The notes: a model not told the origin generated them from the letters alone. Positions 5,338 to 13,565 are shown, counted from the first letter of the stretch. The stretch: 18,851 nucleotides of DNA from JBOGUF01 sp050696075 (GCA_050696075.1 JBOGUF010000101.1:1-18851), one strand, 5' to 3'. Made by a program: numbers and translations.

Positions 5338-7203
5338 ATGCAGGGCGGACGGGCGTACGTGGCGGCGATCGGCCTCGTCCTGGTGGTCGCGGGTGGCCTC
5401 ACCGCGCCCGCCGTCGCCCAGGAACCCGCGTCTCTCGAACAACAACTGGCCGACCGCCACGCCCCGATCGTGCTGCTCAAGGAGCAAGACCACGCCTGCG
5501 ACACCGACGGCGAGCCATACGTCCCCGCCCCGGTCGAGATCGTCCTCGACGACCCCGCCGTCCGCCTCCGCCAGACCTTGCCTGGTGATCCGGTCGCCGC
5601 CGACGCGCCGACCGCGCAGGACCTCGCCGGCCTCGACGAGACCTACTACCTCGACTACCCCGGCAACCCCCTTCGGGCCGGTTGCACCTATGAACAGTAC
5701 GCGCGCGAGCGGATGCGGTCGCTATCGCTGGCGCCGACCGCCCACGCCCACATCGCCCGCGAGGAGGGCCGCGACGGCTTCGCTATCCAATATTGGCTCT
5801 TCTATGTCTTCAACGACTTCAACAACAAGCACGAGGGCGACTGGGAGATGATCCAGGTCGTCTTCGACGCCGACACCGTCGAGGAAGCGCTAGAAGCAGA
5901 CCCGGTCGAGGTTGGCTACGCCCAGCACGGCGGCGGCGAATGGGCTGCCTGGGACGACCCCAAACTGGAGAAAGAGGATGGTCACCCGGTCGTCTACGTC
6001 TCCCGCGGCTCCCACGCCAGCCAGTACGACAGCGCCGTCTATCTCGGCTGGGGCGAAAGTGGCACCGGCTTCGGCTGCGACGTCACCACCGGCCCCTCGA
6101 CCCGCGTCCCGCTCGCGGCCCGCCTGCTGCCCGCCGATGGCGAAACGACCGGCCCTAATGCCTGGATCACCTACGGTGGCCGTTGGGGGCAGCGCGAGGC
6201 CTGGGAGTTCAACGGCCCCAAGAGTCCGAACCTCAGCGGCAAGTGGGCGGCGCCGCTGAGCTGGCAGGACGACCTGCGCCCTTCCAGCCTGGCCGTTCCC
6301 CTCGCCGGCACCCTCGGCCCGGCCCCGACCGAGGCGTTCTGCGACGTCACCGCCGCCAGCGCCGACCTCTTCCGCCTTTGGTCCGACCGCCGCTGGGTCG
6401 CCGTCGCCCTCGTCGCCCTCGGCCTCGCCATCCCGACCGCGCTCGTCCTCCTCACTCGCCGCACCCTCGGCCCGGCCGTGCGTCTCTACGCCCGCAACGC
6501 CGTCGTCTTCCTGCCAGCGGCCGGAGCCGTCGTCCTCGTCGGCGCGCTGTCGAGTCTCATCGGGTGGCTGGTGGGCATCGTCGTCAACGCCGGACCGCTC
6601 GCTGACGCCGCCGCCGTCAGCGGCGTCGTTACCTTCGTCGTCGGCATCCTCCAGCACATTGCCGGCCTCGTCCTGATCGCCCCGGCCGCCATCTACGCCT
6701 CGGCCGAGCTCCTCGCCGGCCGCCGGCCGGAACCGGCAGCGCTTGTGGAGCAGGTACGCGCCAAGCTCGGCGCCGTCCTGCGCGCCCTCTTCCGCCCCTT
6801 CGTCGTCATCGGTTTGATCAGCCTCGTCCCGCTCGGTTCCATCCCCGCCACCTACGCCACGGTCCAGCGCATCTTCATCCCCCACGCCGTCCTCCTCGAC
6901 GACGCCAGCCCCAAAGCCGCCCGCGCCATCAGCATCAGTGCCGTCGACGGCCACTGGTGGCGCACGGCGGCGCTGAGCGCGATCATGGCCGCCCTCGTCG
7001 TCATCCCCGGCCCGCTGATCGGCATCATCCTGCTCGTCTTCGCCGCCCGCTCGGTCGCGTTGATGAACGTCGCCAGCAGCCTCGTCTACGCCCTCGTCTA
7101 TCCCCTGATCTTCGTCGCCACCACCATCTACTTCCTCGACCGCCGCGCCGCTACTCGGGCGGCGGTGATCGAGGAGTCGGCAGGGGAGCAAGGCGCGTCG
7201 TGA
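5338..7203 (+). CDS. Vps62-domain protein fused to a multi-pass membrane domain
   Basis: This 621-residue protein starts at ATG 5338 (GGGAGAGGG at 5323-5331). A signal peptide (1-27, ending PAVA) precedes a Vps62-like domain (about 38-320), recognised from RHAPIVLL near its start, IQYWLFYVFNDF..HEGDWEMIQV (about 150-172) and GHPVVYVSRGSHASQY (215-230). In known members these motifs recur with conserved His, Glu and Asp, but no activity is established. Residues 352-600 hold about six hydrophobic helices with a TM-rich module reminiscent of glycerophosphoryl-diester-type membrane domains, ending in a short basic/acidic tail. The predicted topology is a large extracytoplasmic Vps62 domain tethered to a membrane bundle. 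Its 5' end abuts the truncated hydrolase, so it may have been brought here by the rearrangement that cut that gene. The function is unknown. Confidence 0.8.
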   Translation: MQGGRAYVAAIGLVLVVAGGLTAPAVAQEPASLEQQLADRHAPIVLLKEQDHACDTDGEPYVPAPVEIVLDDPAVRLRQTLPGDPVAADAPTAQDLAGLDETYYLDYPGNPLRAGCTYEQYARERMRSLSLAPTAHAHIAREEGRDGFAIQYWLFYVFNDFNNKHEGDWEMIQVVFDADTVEEALEADPVEVGYAQHGGGEWAAWDDPKLEKEDGHPVVYVSRGSHASQYDSAVYLGWGESGTGFGCDVTTGPSTRVPLAARLLPADGETTGPNAWITYGGRWGQREAWEFNGPKSPNLSGKWAAPLSWQDDLRPSSLAVPLAGTLGPAPTEAFCDVTAASADLFRLWSDRRWVAVALVALGLAIPTALVLLTRRTLGPAVRLYARNAVVFLPAAGAVVLVGALSSLIGWLVGIVVNAGPLADAAAVSGVVTFVVGILQHIAGLVLIAPAAIYASAELLAGRRPEPAALVEQVRAKLGAVLRALFRPFVVIGLISLVPLGSIPATYATVQRIFIPHAVLLDDASPKAARAISISAVDGHWWRTAALSAIMAALVVIPGPLIGIILLVFAARSVALMNVASSLVYALVYPLIFVATTIYFLDRRAATRAAVIEESAGEQGAS

Positions 7204-7548
7204 GGCATGGGGATCGAGGGTCGTTGCACCGCATCGGCGGGCAGCGCCCGTGTGAGATCGATGTCTGGTTGGCCAGGTTGGCCACGTGGTCAAGCTGTGA
7301 CTTGGTACAGGTTTGCCTAGATTTGGGGAGGGTGATCAGGGTGATCACGTGACCAAGCTAGCGGTGTGGTGGCGGTCGCCAGGCACGATTTAAGAGCATA
7401 TGCTCGAATTCAAGCGGTCGAAAACGATGCATGTCGGAGAACCGCCGGGGTTCGATGGCGGCTCAGCATCCCGCTGCTAACGGCGCACGCCTGCTACACT
7501 GGCTCCATCGCGATTGCACCGCTATCGACATCGACACAGGAGACCCCC
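7204..7548. other. Gene-free interval with a 9-bp-periodic repeat patch
   Basis: I see no supported gene. Bases 7267-7359 contain two related repeat blocks (listed separately). Bases 7380-7440 are AT-richer (gcatatgctcgaattc). A weak promoter-like TACACT (7495-7500) lies about 50 bp before the next start, without a clear -35 element. Confidence 0.5.
7267..7359. repeat. Paired 9-bp tandem-repeat blocks, 63 bp apart
   Basis: Block A is GGTTGGCCA twice (7267-7284) followed by CGTGGTCAAGCT (7285-7296). Block B is GGGTGATCA twice (7330-7347) followed by CGTGACCAAGCT (7348-7359). The two blocks share the same architecture, and their starts are separated by 63 bp, a multiple of nine. The units have diverged together within each block, suggesting local conversion or slippage. 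Confidence 0.6.
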
Positions 7549-7944
7549 GTGGTACAGAAAATCGGCGCCTCGTATGTGATGAAGAAAGTGGCCGACTATA
7601 TGACCTCCCCTGCCCCGGCAGCGGCTCCGCGCCAGGACGTCGCGGAGGAGGAGCCCGTCGCGCCGCGCCAGGCGCCGGCGCCCGTCGATACCCTCCACGG
7701 CCAGGTCATCACCGACGAAAACGGGCAAGCCGTCGGCACCGCCCGCCGCGTGGCCGGCGTCGCCGTCTACGTCATCGCCCCCGCCTACGCCAACGCCTCC
7801 GCCGAGTTCGAGCGCGCCATCGACGACCCCGACACCCGCCTCTTCTTCCATCGGGAAGACAACCGCCTCGTCGGTCTCATCTACGTCCCCGACCCCAGCA
7901 ACGCCCCGGCCGCGGTCGCCGGCATGCGCGCCGACGAAATCTAA
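7549..7944 (+). CDS. Hypothetical protein (131 aa)
   Basis: I choose GTG 7549, which has CAGGAG at 7537-7542; the frame is open further upstream to 7366, but that extension lacks a ribosome site and reads as non-coding. The 131-residue product starts MVQKIGASYVMKKVADYM, is Ala/Pro/Glu-rich from 19 to 50 (a likely linker), and ends in a compact domain (about 52-131) with the pattern LHGQVITDENGQAVGTARRV, then VAVYVIAP and TRLFFHREDNRLVGLIYVPD. The alternating hydrophobic strands suggest a small beta-rich fold. No signal peptide, membrane helix or catalytic motif is seen. I do not recognise the family. It is flanked by non-coding DNA on both sides and seems monocistronic. Confidence 0.65.
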   Translation: MVQKIGASYVMKKVADYMTSPAPAAAPRQDVAEEEPVAPRQAPAPVDTLHGQVITDENGQAVGTARRVAGVAVYVIAPAYANASAEFERAIDDPDTRLFFHREDNRLVGLIYVPDPSNAPAAVAGMRADEI

Positions 7945-8213
7945 CGGGCACGGATGCGTGCGTTTTCCGCTCACGAGCGAGGCCGATGACCTCACATCGA
8001 CCATGCGTGGAGCGTTGAATCATTGTGCGGCGGAGCAAGCCGGCAGTTGCCACGTTCCGAGACGGGCGGTAGGATGGCCATGTGATTCACCGAACTACAC
8101 CCGCAAACCCGTGATGGGGACTCGATCCTCGTCGACGAACACCTCCGCGGTTGGCACGGTTGGTGCTTTGCGTGTCAAACGGTGCGAATTGAGCTGTCTG
8201 AGGGGGTATCCGG

Positions 8214-8447
8214 GTGGTTCTCACTGACGAAGAGCTCCAGCAAGCCGAAGAAACCATTCTGCTGTTTCTCAGGCGATCTGCCACGCCGTATGCTCCTGCA
8301 CGGTTACTGGAGGACCTCGCCAGAGCGGGTATCTCCGAGTACGTGGCGCGGGCGGCCATTTGGTACTTGATCGATCGAGACGAAGTGGAACTCACGCGAG
8401 ACCGCAAGTTGGAACCGGCCAAGGTCGCTCACAGCCAAAGCGCATGA
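8214..8447 (+). CDS. Small winged-helix-like protein coupled to dGTPase
   Basis: GTG 8214 follows AGGGGG (8201-8206) with a 7-bp spacing. The 77-residue protein is almost wholly helical then beta: LTDEELQQAEETILLFLRRS, ARLLEDLARAGISEYVARAAIWYLIDRDEVELTRDRKL. That helix-turn-helix order followed by a short hairpin (VELTRDRKL) matches a winged-helix DNA-binding domain of about 65 residues. Its stop overlaps the dGTPase start (ATGA, 8444-8447), so the two are translationally coupled. It could regulate the cassette or be a structural partner of the enzyme. No sensor domain is present. The local DNA is less GC-rich than the flanks, consistent with acquired DNA. Confidence 0.7.
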   Translation: MVLTDEELQQAEETILLFLRRSATPYAPARLLEDLARAGISEYVARAAIWYLIDRDEVELTRDRKLEPAKVAHSQSA

Positions 8448-9769
8448 GTTTCGACGCGCCACTCCCGGATCGTCGCTATGCGCGACTGCATCCGCCGAAA
8501 GGCGATAACCCCGGAGACCGTCGCTCCCCAGGCCGTCGTGATCGCGATAGGGTTCTCTACTCGTCCGCGTTTCGCCGGCTTGGCGGCATTACCCAGGTCG
8601 TTTCCGCCACAGACCGCCATCCAATTCACAACCGTCTGACCCACACGCTCGAAGTGGCTCAGATCGGACGAAGCCTCGCCGAAGAACTCCTACGCACCGA
8701 GGCAAATAGCGAACGCGCGTCTCAGTTGGGTGGCCTCGACCCCGACGTGGTCGAGGCCGCGGCGCTTGCCCACGACCTTGGGCACCCACCCTTCGGGCAT
8801 GTTGCCGAAGCCGAACTCCATCGCCTCGTGAAAGATGTGATGCACGTCGATGATGGTTTCGAGGGCAACGCGCAGACGTTTCGCATCGTCACCCAGCTAG
8901 CGGTGCGGTATCGGGACGCACCTGGCCTGAACCTGACGCGTGCGACGTTGAATGCAATCTTGAAGTACCCCTGGCCGCGCGGGACCTCGGGACCTCGGGC
9001 GCGCAAATGGGGAGCCTACGGCACGGAGCAGCCAGAATTCGATTGGGCACGCCAACTGCTCCCCGCGGGAAGCGACATGAGAAGCCTCGAAGCCGATCTG
9101 ATGGATTGGGCGGACGATGTTGCCTATGCCGTTCATGACGTGGAGGACTTTTATCGAGCCGGCACTATCCCACTCGATCGGCTTGCCACCGATCGTGCGG
9201 AACGCTCCCGCTTTATCGACGCGGAGATGAGCAGCGACCGGCCGAAGGATTTCAACGCGGATGATCTCGCGCGGGCCTTCGGCGAGATCATGGCGTTCTC
9301 CCCCATCTCGGCCCCGTATCGGGGCAGCCGCGAGGATCGCGCGCTCCTGAGAAGCTTGACGTCCTCTCTAATCGATCGCTATATCAAGGCCGTCACGTTG
9401 TCCTCCGGGGCTGACGGCGCATCCACGCTCAGCATCGACCCAGAAGCGCGGATGGAGGTCGTCATGCTGAAGGGTCTGACCTGGCAGTACGTCATCGAAA
9501 GTCGCGCCCTCCTCACGCAACGATACGGCCACAAGAAGCTGATTGAGTCACTCTTCGTCACCCTCTGCAACGCCGCCTCGTCCGCGAAGGACCAACGGGT
9601 CTTCCCGGAGTTTTATCGGGAACTGCTCGGATCACAGCCCCAGCAGGAACAGATTGTCAGGGTCGTCGCCGACCTCATCGCCTCGATGACCGAGTCCCAG
9701 GTCATCGAGATGCATCACCGGTTGACTGGCATCGCTTTAGGCGCTGCCCTCGATCCGATCGTGCCGTAG
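8444..9769 (+). CDS. dgt: dGTPase-like HD-domain triphosphohydrolase
   Basis: This 441-residue protein belongs to the dGTP triphosphohydrolase branch of the HD superfamily, which cleaves dNTPs to the nucleoside and tripolyphosphate. RDRVLYSSAFRRLGGITQV (34-52) is the family's N-terminal signature. The metal-binding HD residues are His 67 (NRLTHTLEV), His 110-Asp 111 (ALAHDLGHPPFGH) and an Asp in the family motif DWADDVAYAVHDVED (221-235). The length fits the shorter bacterial dGTPase-like clade rather than the roughly 500-residue E. coli enzyme. A longer frame starts at 8360, but ATG 8444 overlaps the upstream stop, begins the conserved region, and is preferred. Related enzymes balance dNTP pools, and some starve phages of dGTP. 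With the restriction enzyme gene about 100 bp downstream, a defence role is possible. Substrate specificity is not determinable here. Confidence 0.92.
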   Translation: MSFDAPLPDRRYARLHPPKGDNPGDRRSPGRRDRDRVLYSSAFRRLGGITQVVSATDRHPIHNRLTHTLEVAQIGRSLAEELLRTEANSERASQLGGLDPDVVEAAALAHDLGHPPFGHVAEAELHRLVKDVMHVDDGFEGNAQTFRIVTQLAVRYRDAPGLNLTRATLNAILKYPWPRGTSGPRARKWGAYGTEQPEFDWARQLLPAGSDMRSLEADLMDWADDVAYAVHDVEDFYRAGTIPLDRLATDRAERSRFIDAEMSSDRPKDFNADDLARAFGEIMAFSPISAPYRGSREDRALLRSLTSSLIDRYIKAVTLSSGADGASTLSIDPEARMEVVMLKGLTWQYVIESRALLTQRYGHKKLIESLFVTLCNAASSAKDQRVFPEFYRELLGSQPQQEQIVRVVADLIASMTESQVIEMHHRLTGIALGAALDPIVP

Positions 9770-9871
9770 TTGGTTGGGTCAGCTTGAATTCATCCCCTTC
9801 CCAACATACAGATGACCCGTCATAATCTCGCCACTCATCCTAACCATCGCGCCGCGACCGGTAGAGGAACC

Positions 9872-12800
9872 ATGCGCGCCCAAGACACCCTCTCCAACTA
9901 CCTCTCCCAGATCAACGCCACCCGCGCCACCGGCCAGGCCAACCCCGAGGTCTCCTACTATCCCGCCCTCGCCAACCTCCTTGACGCCGTTGGCGTCACC
10001 ATGAAGCCGCGCGTGCATTGCGTCATCAACCCCAAGAACCAGGGCGCCGGCATCCCCGACGGCGGACTCTTCACCCACGATCAACTCGCCAGCCAGCCGG
10101 TGAGCGGCGACTGGCCCGCGCCCAATCCCGCCCGCGGGGCGGTCGAAGTCAAGAGCCCGCGCGACGACGTCGACCTCATCGCCACGATGCCGCAAGTCGA
10201 GCGGTATGCCGAAAAGTACGGCCAGGTGCTGGTGACCAACCTGCGGGAGTTTCTGCCGGTCGTCCAGCGTCCCGACGGCGAGATTACCCCCGGCGAGCGG
10301 TTCCGATTTGCATCTGATGAGTCCCGCTTCTGGGAGATTGCCGCCTTTCCTCGCACGCTGCCGGAGGGCGAGGCCGACCGCTTCGTCCAGTATCTTGAGC
10401 GCGTCCTGCGCTACAACGCGCCGCTCAACACGCCGGCCGACGTCGCCTGGTACCTCGCCTCCTACGCCCGCGAAGCCAGCGCCCGCGTCGAGCGCGCCGG
10501 TTTCGCCGGCCTAACGACCATCCGCACCGCCTTCGAAGACGCCCTCGGCCTCCACTTCACGTCCGAGCGCGGCGCGCACTTCTTCCGCTCGACCCTGGTC
10601 CAAACGCTCTTTTACGGCATCTTCTCAGCCTGGGTCCTCTGGTCGAAAAAAGCGGCGTCCGCCGACAAGAACTTCGATTGGCGCGACGCCGCCTGGTCAC
10701 TCCACGTCCCCGCCATCCGCGTCCTCTTCGAACAGGTCGCCACCCGCTCCCGGCTCGAACCGCTGGATCTGGTCGAGGTCCTCAATTGGGCTGGCGACGC
10801 CCTCAATCGGGTCAACCGCGAGCAGTTCTTCGCCCGCTTCGCCGAGGAACACGCGGTCCAGTACTTCTACGAACCTTTCCTCGAAGCCTTCGACCCGGAG
10901 TTGCGCAAGCAACTTGGCGTCTGGTACACGCCACCCGAAGTCGTCGCATACATGGTCGCCCGGGTCGATACCGTGCTGCGCGAGGAACTCGGCCGCCCCG
11001 ACGGCTTAGCGGACCCCGACGTCTACGTCCTCGATCCCTGCACCGGCACCGGCTCCTACCCGATCGAGGTCCTGCGCCGCATCCACCAAACTCTGGCGGA
11101 CAAGGGCGTAGACGCCCTCATCGCCGCCGACCTCAAGCGCGCCGCGATGGGCCGGGTCTTCGGCTTCGAGATCCTCCCCGCCCCCTTCGTCGTTGCCCAT
11201 CTCCAAGTCGGATTGCTCTTGCAAAACCTCGGCGCGCCCCTCGCCAGCGAGCAGGAGCGCGCGAGCATCTTCCTCACCAACGCCCTGACCGGTTGGGAAC
11301 CGGGCGAGCGGCAGGCGGCGTTGCCCTGGCCCGAGTTGCAGCAGGAGCGCGACGCCGCCGGCACGGTCAAGACCGGCCGCAAAATCCTGGTCGTCATCGG
11401 CAATCCGCCCTACAACGGCTACGCCGGCGTCGCCGTCGAAGAGGAACGCGACCTCACCAATGCCTACCGCGTGGCAAAAACCACCCGGCAGCCCCAAGGC
11501 CAGGGGTTGAACGACCTCTACGTCCGCTTCTTCCGCATGGCCGAGCGCCGCATCGTCGAAATGAGCGGAGAAGGCGTAGTCTGCTTCATCTCCAACTACT
11601 CGTGGCTCGACGGCCTCTCCTTTACCGCCATGCGCGAGCGCTATCTGGAAACCTTCGACCGCATCTGGATCGACTGCCTCAACGGCGACAAGTACAAAAC
11701 TGGCAAAGTCACCCCGGAGGGCGACCCCGATCCCAGCGTCTTCTCCACCGAGCGCAACCGCGAAGGTATCCAGGTCGGCACCGCCATCGCCCTGATGGCC
11801 CGCAAAACGCGCCACGCCCCCGCCGAGACCGTCCACTTCCGCCATGTGTGGGGCAAGACAAAGCGTCAGCAGTTACTGGAAGCCGCGGACCAGCACGACG
11901 ACCGCCTCTACGAACCGGTGACGCCGGAATCCGGCCTCGGCCTGCCCTTCTTCCCGATGGCGTCCCAGGCCGACTACCTCTCCTGGCCCCTCTTGCCCGA
12001 TCTCTTTCCGGTCTCCTTCCCCGGCGTGCAGACGTCTCGCGACGATGTAGTTATCGACATTGACCGCGATCGGCTGGTTAGGCGCATGGAGCAGTACTTC
12101 GATCCGGGCATCAGCCATGAAGCGATGCGCCGACTCTGTGCTGGTGCCATGGATGACTCTCCAGAGTTCAACGCACGGGAGACGAGAGACTACCTACGGA
12201 AGAGAGGTTTTCTGAGAAGTAACATCGTGCGCCATCTATACCGGCCATTTGACGCAAGGTGGTTGTACTGGGAACCAGAGACGAAACTGCTTGATCGAAA
12301 GCGCGAGGATTTGGTTCGACACGTGTTCAGCGGAAATGCCTGGATCGGCCTTGCCCAACGGTATCGACGAGACTTCGACGTTCCTCTCGTGACAGCGCTA
12401 CTACCTGCGCGTCATGTGATCGAACGAGGGGCTAACTTCATCCCTATGTTGTTGCAGTCCGCAACTGCGAGCCTACCTCTCGGCTTGTCAGCACAAGAGC
12501 TAGATGGCTCGGCGACTCATTGCAATTTGTCTCATGTTGCAGATCGTTATCTAGTTGGCATGGGCTTGGAATCTCGGGGCGAAGCGTTGTTCTATCACGC
12601 GATCGCAATTCTTCATTCGTCGGCATACTGCAAGGATAACGCGGATGTGTTACGCCAGGACTGGCCTCGAATGCCGTTGTCTGACTCGCGCGAAGCGATC
12701 CTTGCATCCGAAAGGCTGGGTAAAGATGTCGCCGCGTTCATGGACATCGAGTCGGCTGTCAGAGGAGTGACATCTGGGAAGCTCAGGGAGGAACTCAGGC

Positions 12801-13336
12801 AGATTGCCGTCACTAGGAGTGCTGACGGCAAGCAACTCGCAGATTTAACCGACGATACCGCCATCACCGCCGGGTGGGGCTTCTTCGGGCATCGCGGCGC
12901 GGTGATGGCGGGCAAGGGGCGGGCCGTCGAGCGGGAGTATGCGCCGGAGGAGGTCGCCGCGATCACGGCCTGGCAAAACCCGCTTGGCTTGCCGCTGACC
13001 GACGCCTTCGCCCTCCTGGGCGAAACGACCTTCGACGTCTACCTCAACGACCGCGCCTTCTGGCGCAACGTGCCGCGCCGGGTCTGGGACTACACCATGG
13101 GCGGCTATCAGGTGCTCAAGAAATGGCTCTCCTACCGCGAGCGGGAAGTCCTCGGTCGCCCCCTCTCCCTCGACGAAGCCCGCCTCTTCCAGCAGATCGC
13201 CCGCCGCATCGCCGCCCTGCTCCTGTTGGAACCCCAACTCGACGCCAACTACCGCGCGGTGAAGGAGGCGACCTTTCCGTGGGCGGCGAATGCACCGGTG
13301 ACCGCGTCGACGCTGGCGCTGTGGGAAACGGAGTGA
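9872..13336 (+). CDS. Type ISP-like restriction-modification protein without helicase
   Basis: ATG 9872 (AGAGGA at 9863-9868) gives 1154 residues; ATG 9812 would add 20 unlikely residues. Order: a PD-(D/E)XK (Mrr-like) nuclease domain at the N-terminus with P62-D63 and E92-V-K94 (context GAVEVKSPRDD); a helical linker (about 170-360) ending QLGVWYTPPEVVAYMV; an adenine-N6 methyltransferase with motif I DPCTGTGSY (388-396) and motif IV NPPY (511-514); then a C-terminal target-recognition/Type ISP C-terminal region to the end. Classical Type ISP enzymes (LlaGI/LlaBIII, about 1500-1600 residues) carry an SF2 helicase between nuclease and methyltransferase. I find no Walker A or DEAD/DEXH motif here, so this is a compact Type IIG-like version that would both methylate and cut DNA. 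The part encoded by about 12030-12850 has clearly lower GC than its flanks, suggesting a swapped specificity module. Confidence 0.88.
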   Translation: MRAQDTLSNYLSQINATRATGQANPEVSYYPALANLLDAVGVTMKPRVHCVINPKNQGAGIPDGGLFTHDQLASQPVSGDWPAPNPARGAVEVKSPRDDVDLIATMPQVERYAEKYGQVLVTNLREFLPVVQRPDGEITPGERFRFASDESRFWEIAAFPRTLPEGEADRFVQYLERVLRYNAPLNTPADVAWYLASYAREASARVERAGFAGLTTIRTAFEDALGLHFTSERGAHFFRSTLVQTLFYGIFSAWVLWSKKAASADKNFDWRDAAWSLHVPAIRVLFEQVATRSRLEPLDLVEVLNWAGDALNRVNREQFFARFAEEHAVQYFYEPFLEAFDPELRKQLGVWYTPPEVVAYMVARVDTVLREELGRPDGLADPDVYVLDPCTGTGSYPIEVLRRIHQTLADKGVDALIAADLKRAAMGRVFGFEILPAPFVVAHLQVGLLLQNLGAPLASEQERASIFLTNALTGWEPGERQAALPWPELQQERDAAGTVKTGRKILVVIGNPPYNGYAGVAVEEERDLTNAYRVAKTTRQPQGQGLNDLYVRFFRMAERRIVEMSGEGVVCFISNYSWLDGLSFTAMRERYLETFDRIWIDCLNGDKYKTGKVTPEGDPDPSVFSTERNREGIQVGTAIALMARKTRHAPAETVHFRHVWGKTKRQQLLEAADQHDDRLYEPVTPESGLGLPFFPMASQADYLSWPLLPDLFPVSFPGVQTSRDDVVIDIDRDRLVRRMEQYFDPGISHEAMRRLCAGAMDDSPEFNARETRDYLRKRGFLRSNIVRHLYRPFDARWLYWEPETKLLDRKREDLVRHVFSGNAWIGLAQRYRRDFDVPLVTALLPARHVIERGANFIPMLLQSATASLPLGLSAQELDGSATHCNLSHVADRYLVGMGLESRGEALFYHAIAILHSSAYCKDNADVLRQDWPRMPLSDSREAILASERLGKDVAAFMDIESAVRGVTSGKLREELRQIAVTRSADGKQLADLTDDTAITAGWGFFGHRGAVMAGKGRAVEREYAPEEVAAITAWQNPLGLPLTDAFALLGETTFDVYLNDRAFWRNVPRRVWDYTMGGYQVLKKWLSYREREVLGRPLSLDEARLFQQIARRIAALLLLEPQLDANYRAVKEATFPWAANAPVTASTLALWETE

Positions 13337-13384
13337 CCGCGCCGCGCGCGGAACATGCTCGATGCCGGCCGCGCTGTCAGCCCC

Positions 13385-13509
13385 GCCCGCGGCTAAAGAC
13401 CGCGGGCTGACTCCCATCAGCCCCCTGAAGGAGGCTGGACGAGACCGCCGCCTTCCAGCCGGCTTCAGCCGGGTTCGTTGGGTCAGCGCGGGGTCTTTTA
13501 GCCCCGCGC
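13385..13509. repeat. Four-hairpin dispersed intergenic element
   Basis: Four hairpins lie in 125 bp. They are GCCCGCGG/CCGCGGGC (13385-13407, loop CTAAAGA); CAGCC/GGCTG (13418-13437); CCGGC-TTCA-GCCGG (13459-13472); and GCGCGGGG/CCCCGCGC (13486-13509, loop TCTTTTAG). The outer two are near mirror images (GGCTAAAGACC against the reverse complement GGCTAAAAGACC), making the whole element an imperfect inverted repeat, as in REP/MITE-like sequences. It lies between the convergent restriction gene and DUF4126 gene and may also terminate both transcripts. Confidence 0.65.
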
Positions 13510-13565
13510 GGTGCTGGAAAACGACGCAACTAGCTGCAACTCGACGAACCATTCCAATGCGTGCG

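Noticed and set aside
5003..5851. Reading the hydrolase frame as a 282-residue protein
   Set aside because: After about 5283 the frame runs out of phase through the Vps62 gene and becomes Pro/Ser/Thr/Arg low-complexity; only the first part is hydrolase-like.
5890..7293. Long antisense frame opposite the Vps62 fusion gene
   Set aside because: Asp/Glu/Gly-rich low-complexity translation typical of the complement of GC-rich membrane-protein codons; no ribosome site or family motif.
7151..7348. Minus-strand small frame over the 9-bp repeats (LITLITLP..VANLANQ)
   Set aside because: The periodic peptide is explained by the 9-bp repeat; there is no ribosome site and it overlaps the end of the Vps62 gene.
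13385..13509. Four-hairpin region as an attC/integron or riboswitch
   Set aside because: No integrase, no gene start downstream in the right orientation, and the symmetry fits a dispersed inverted-repeat element better.
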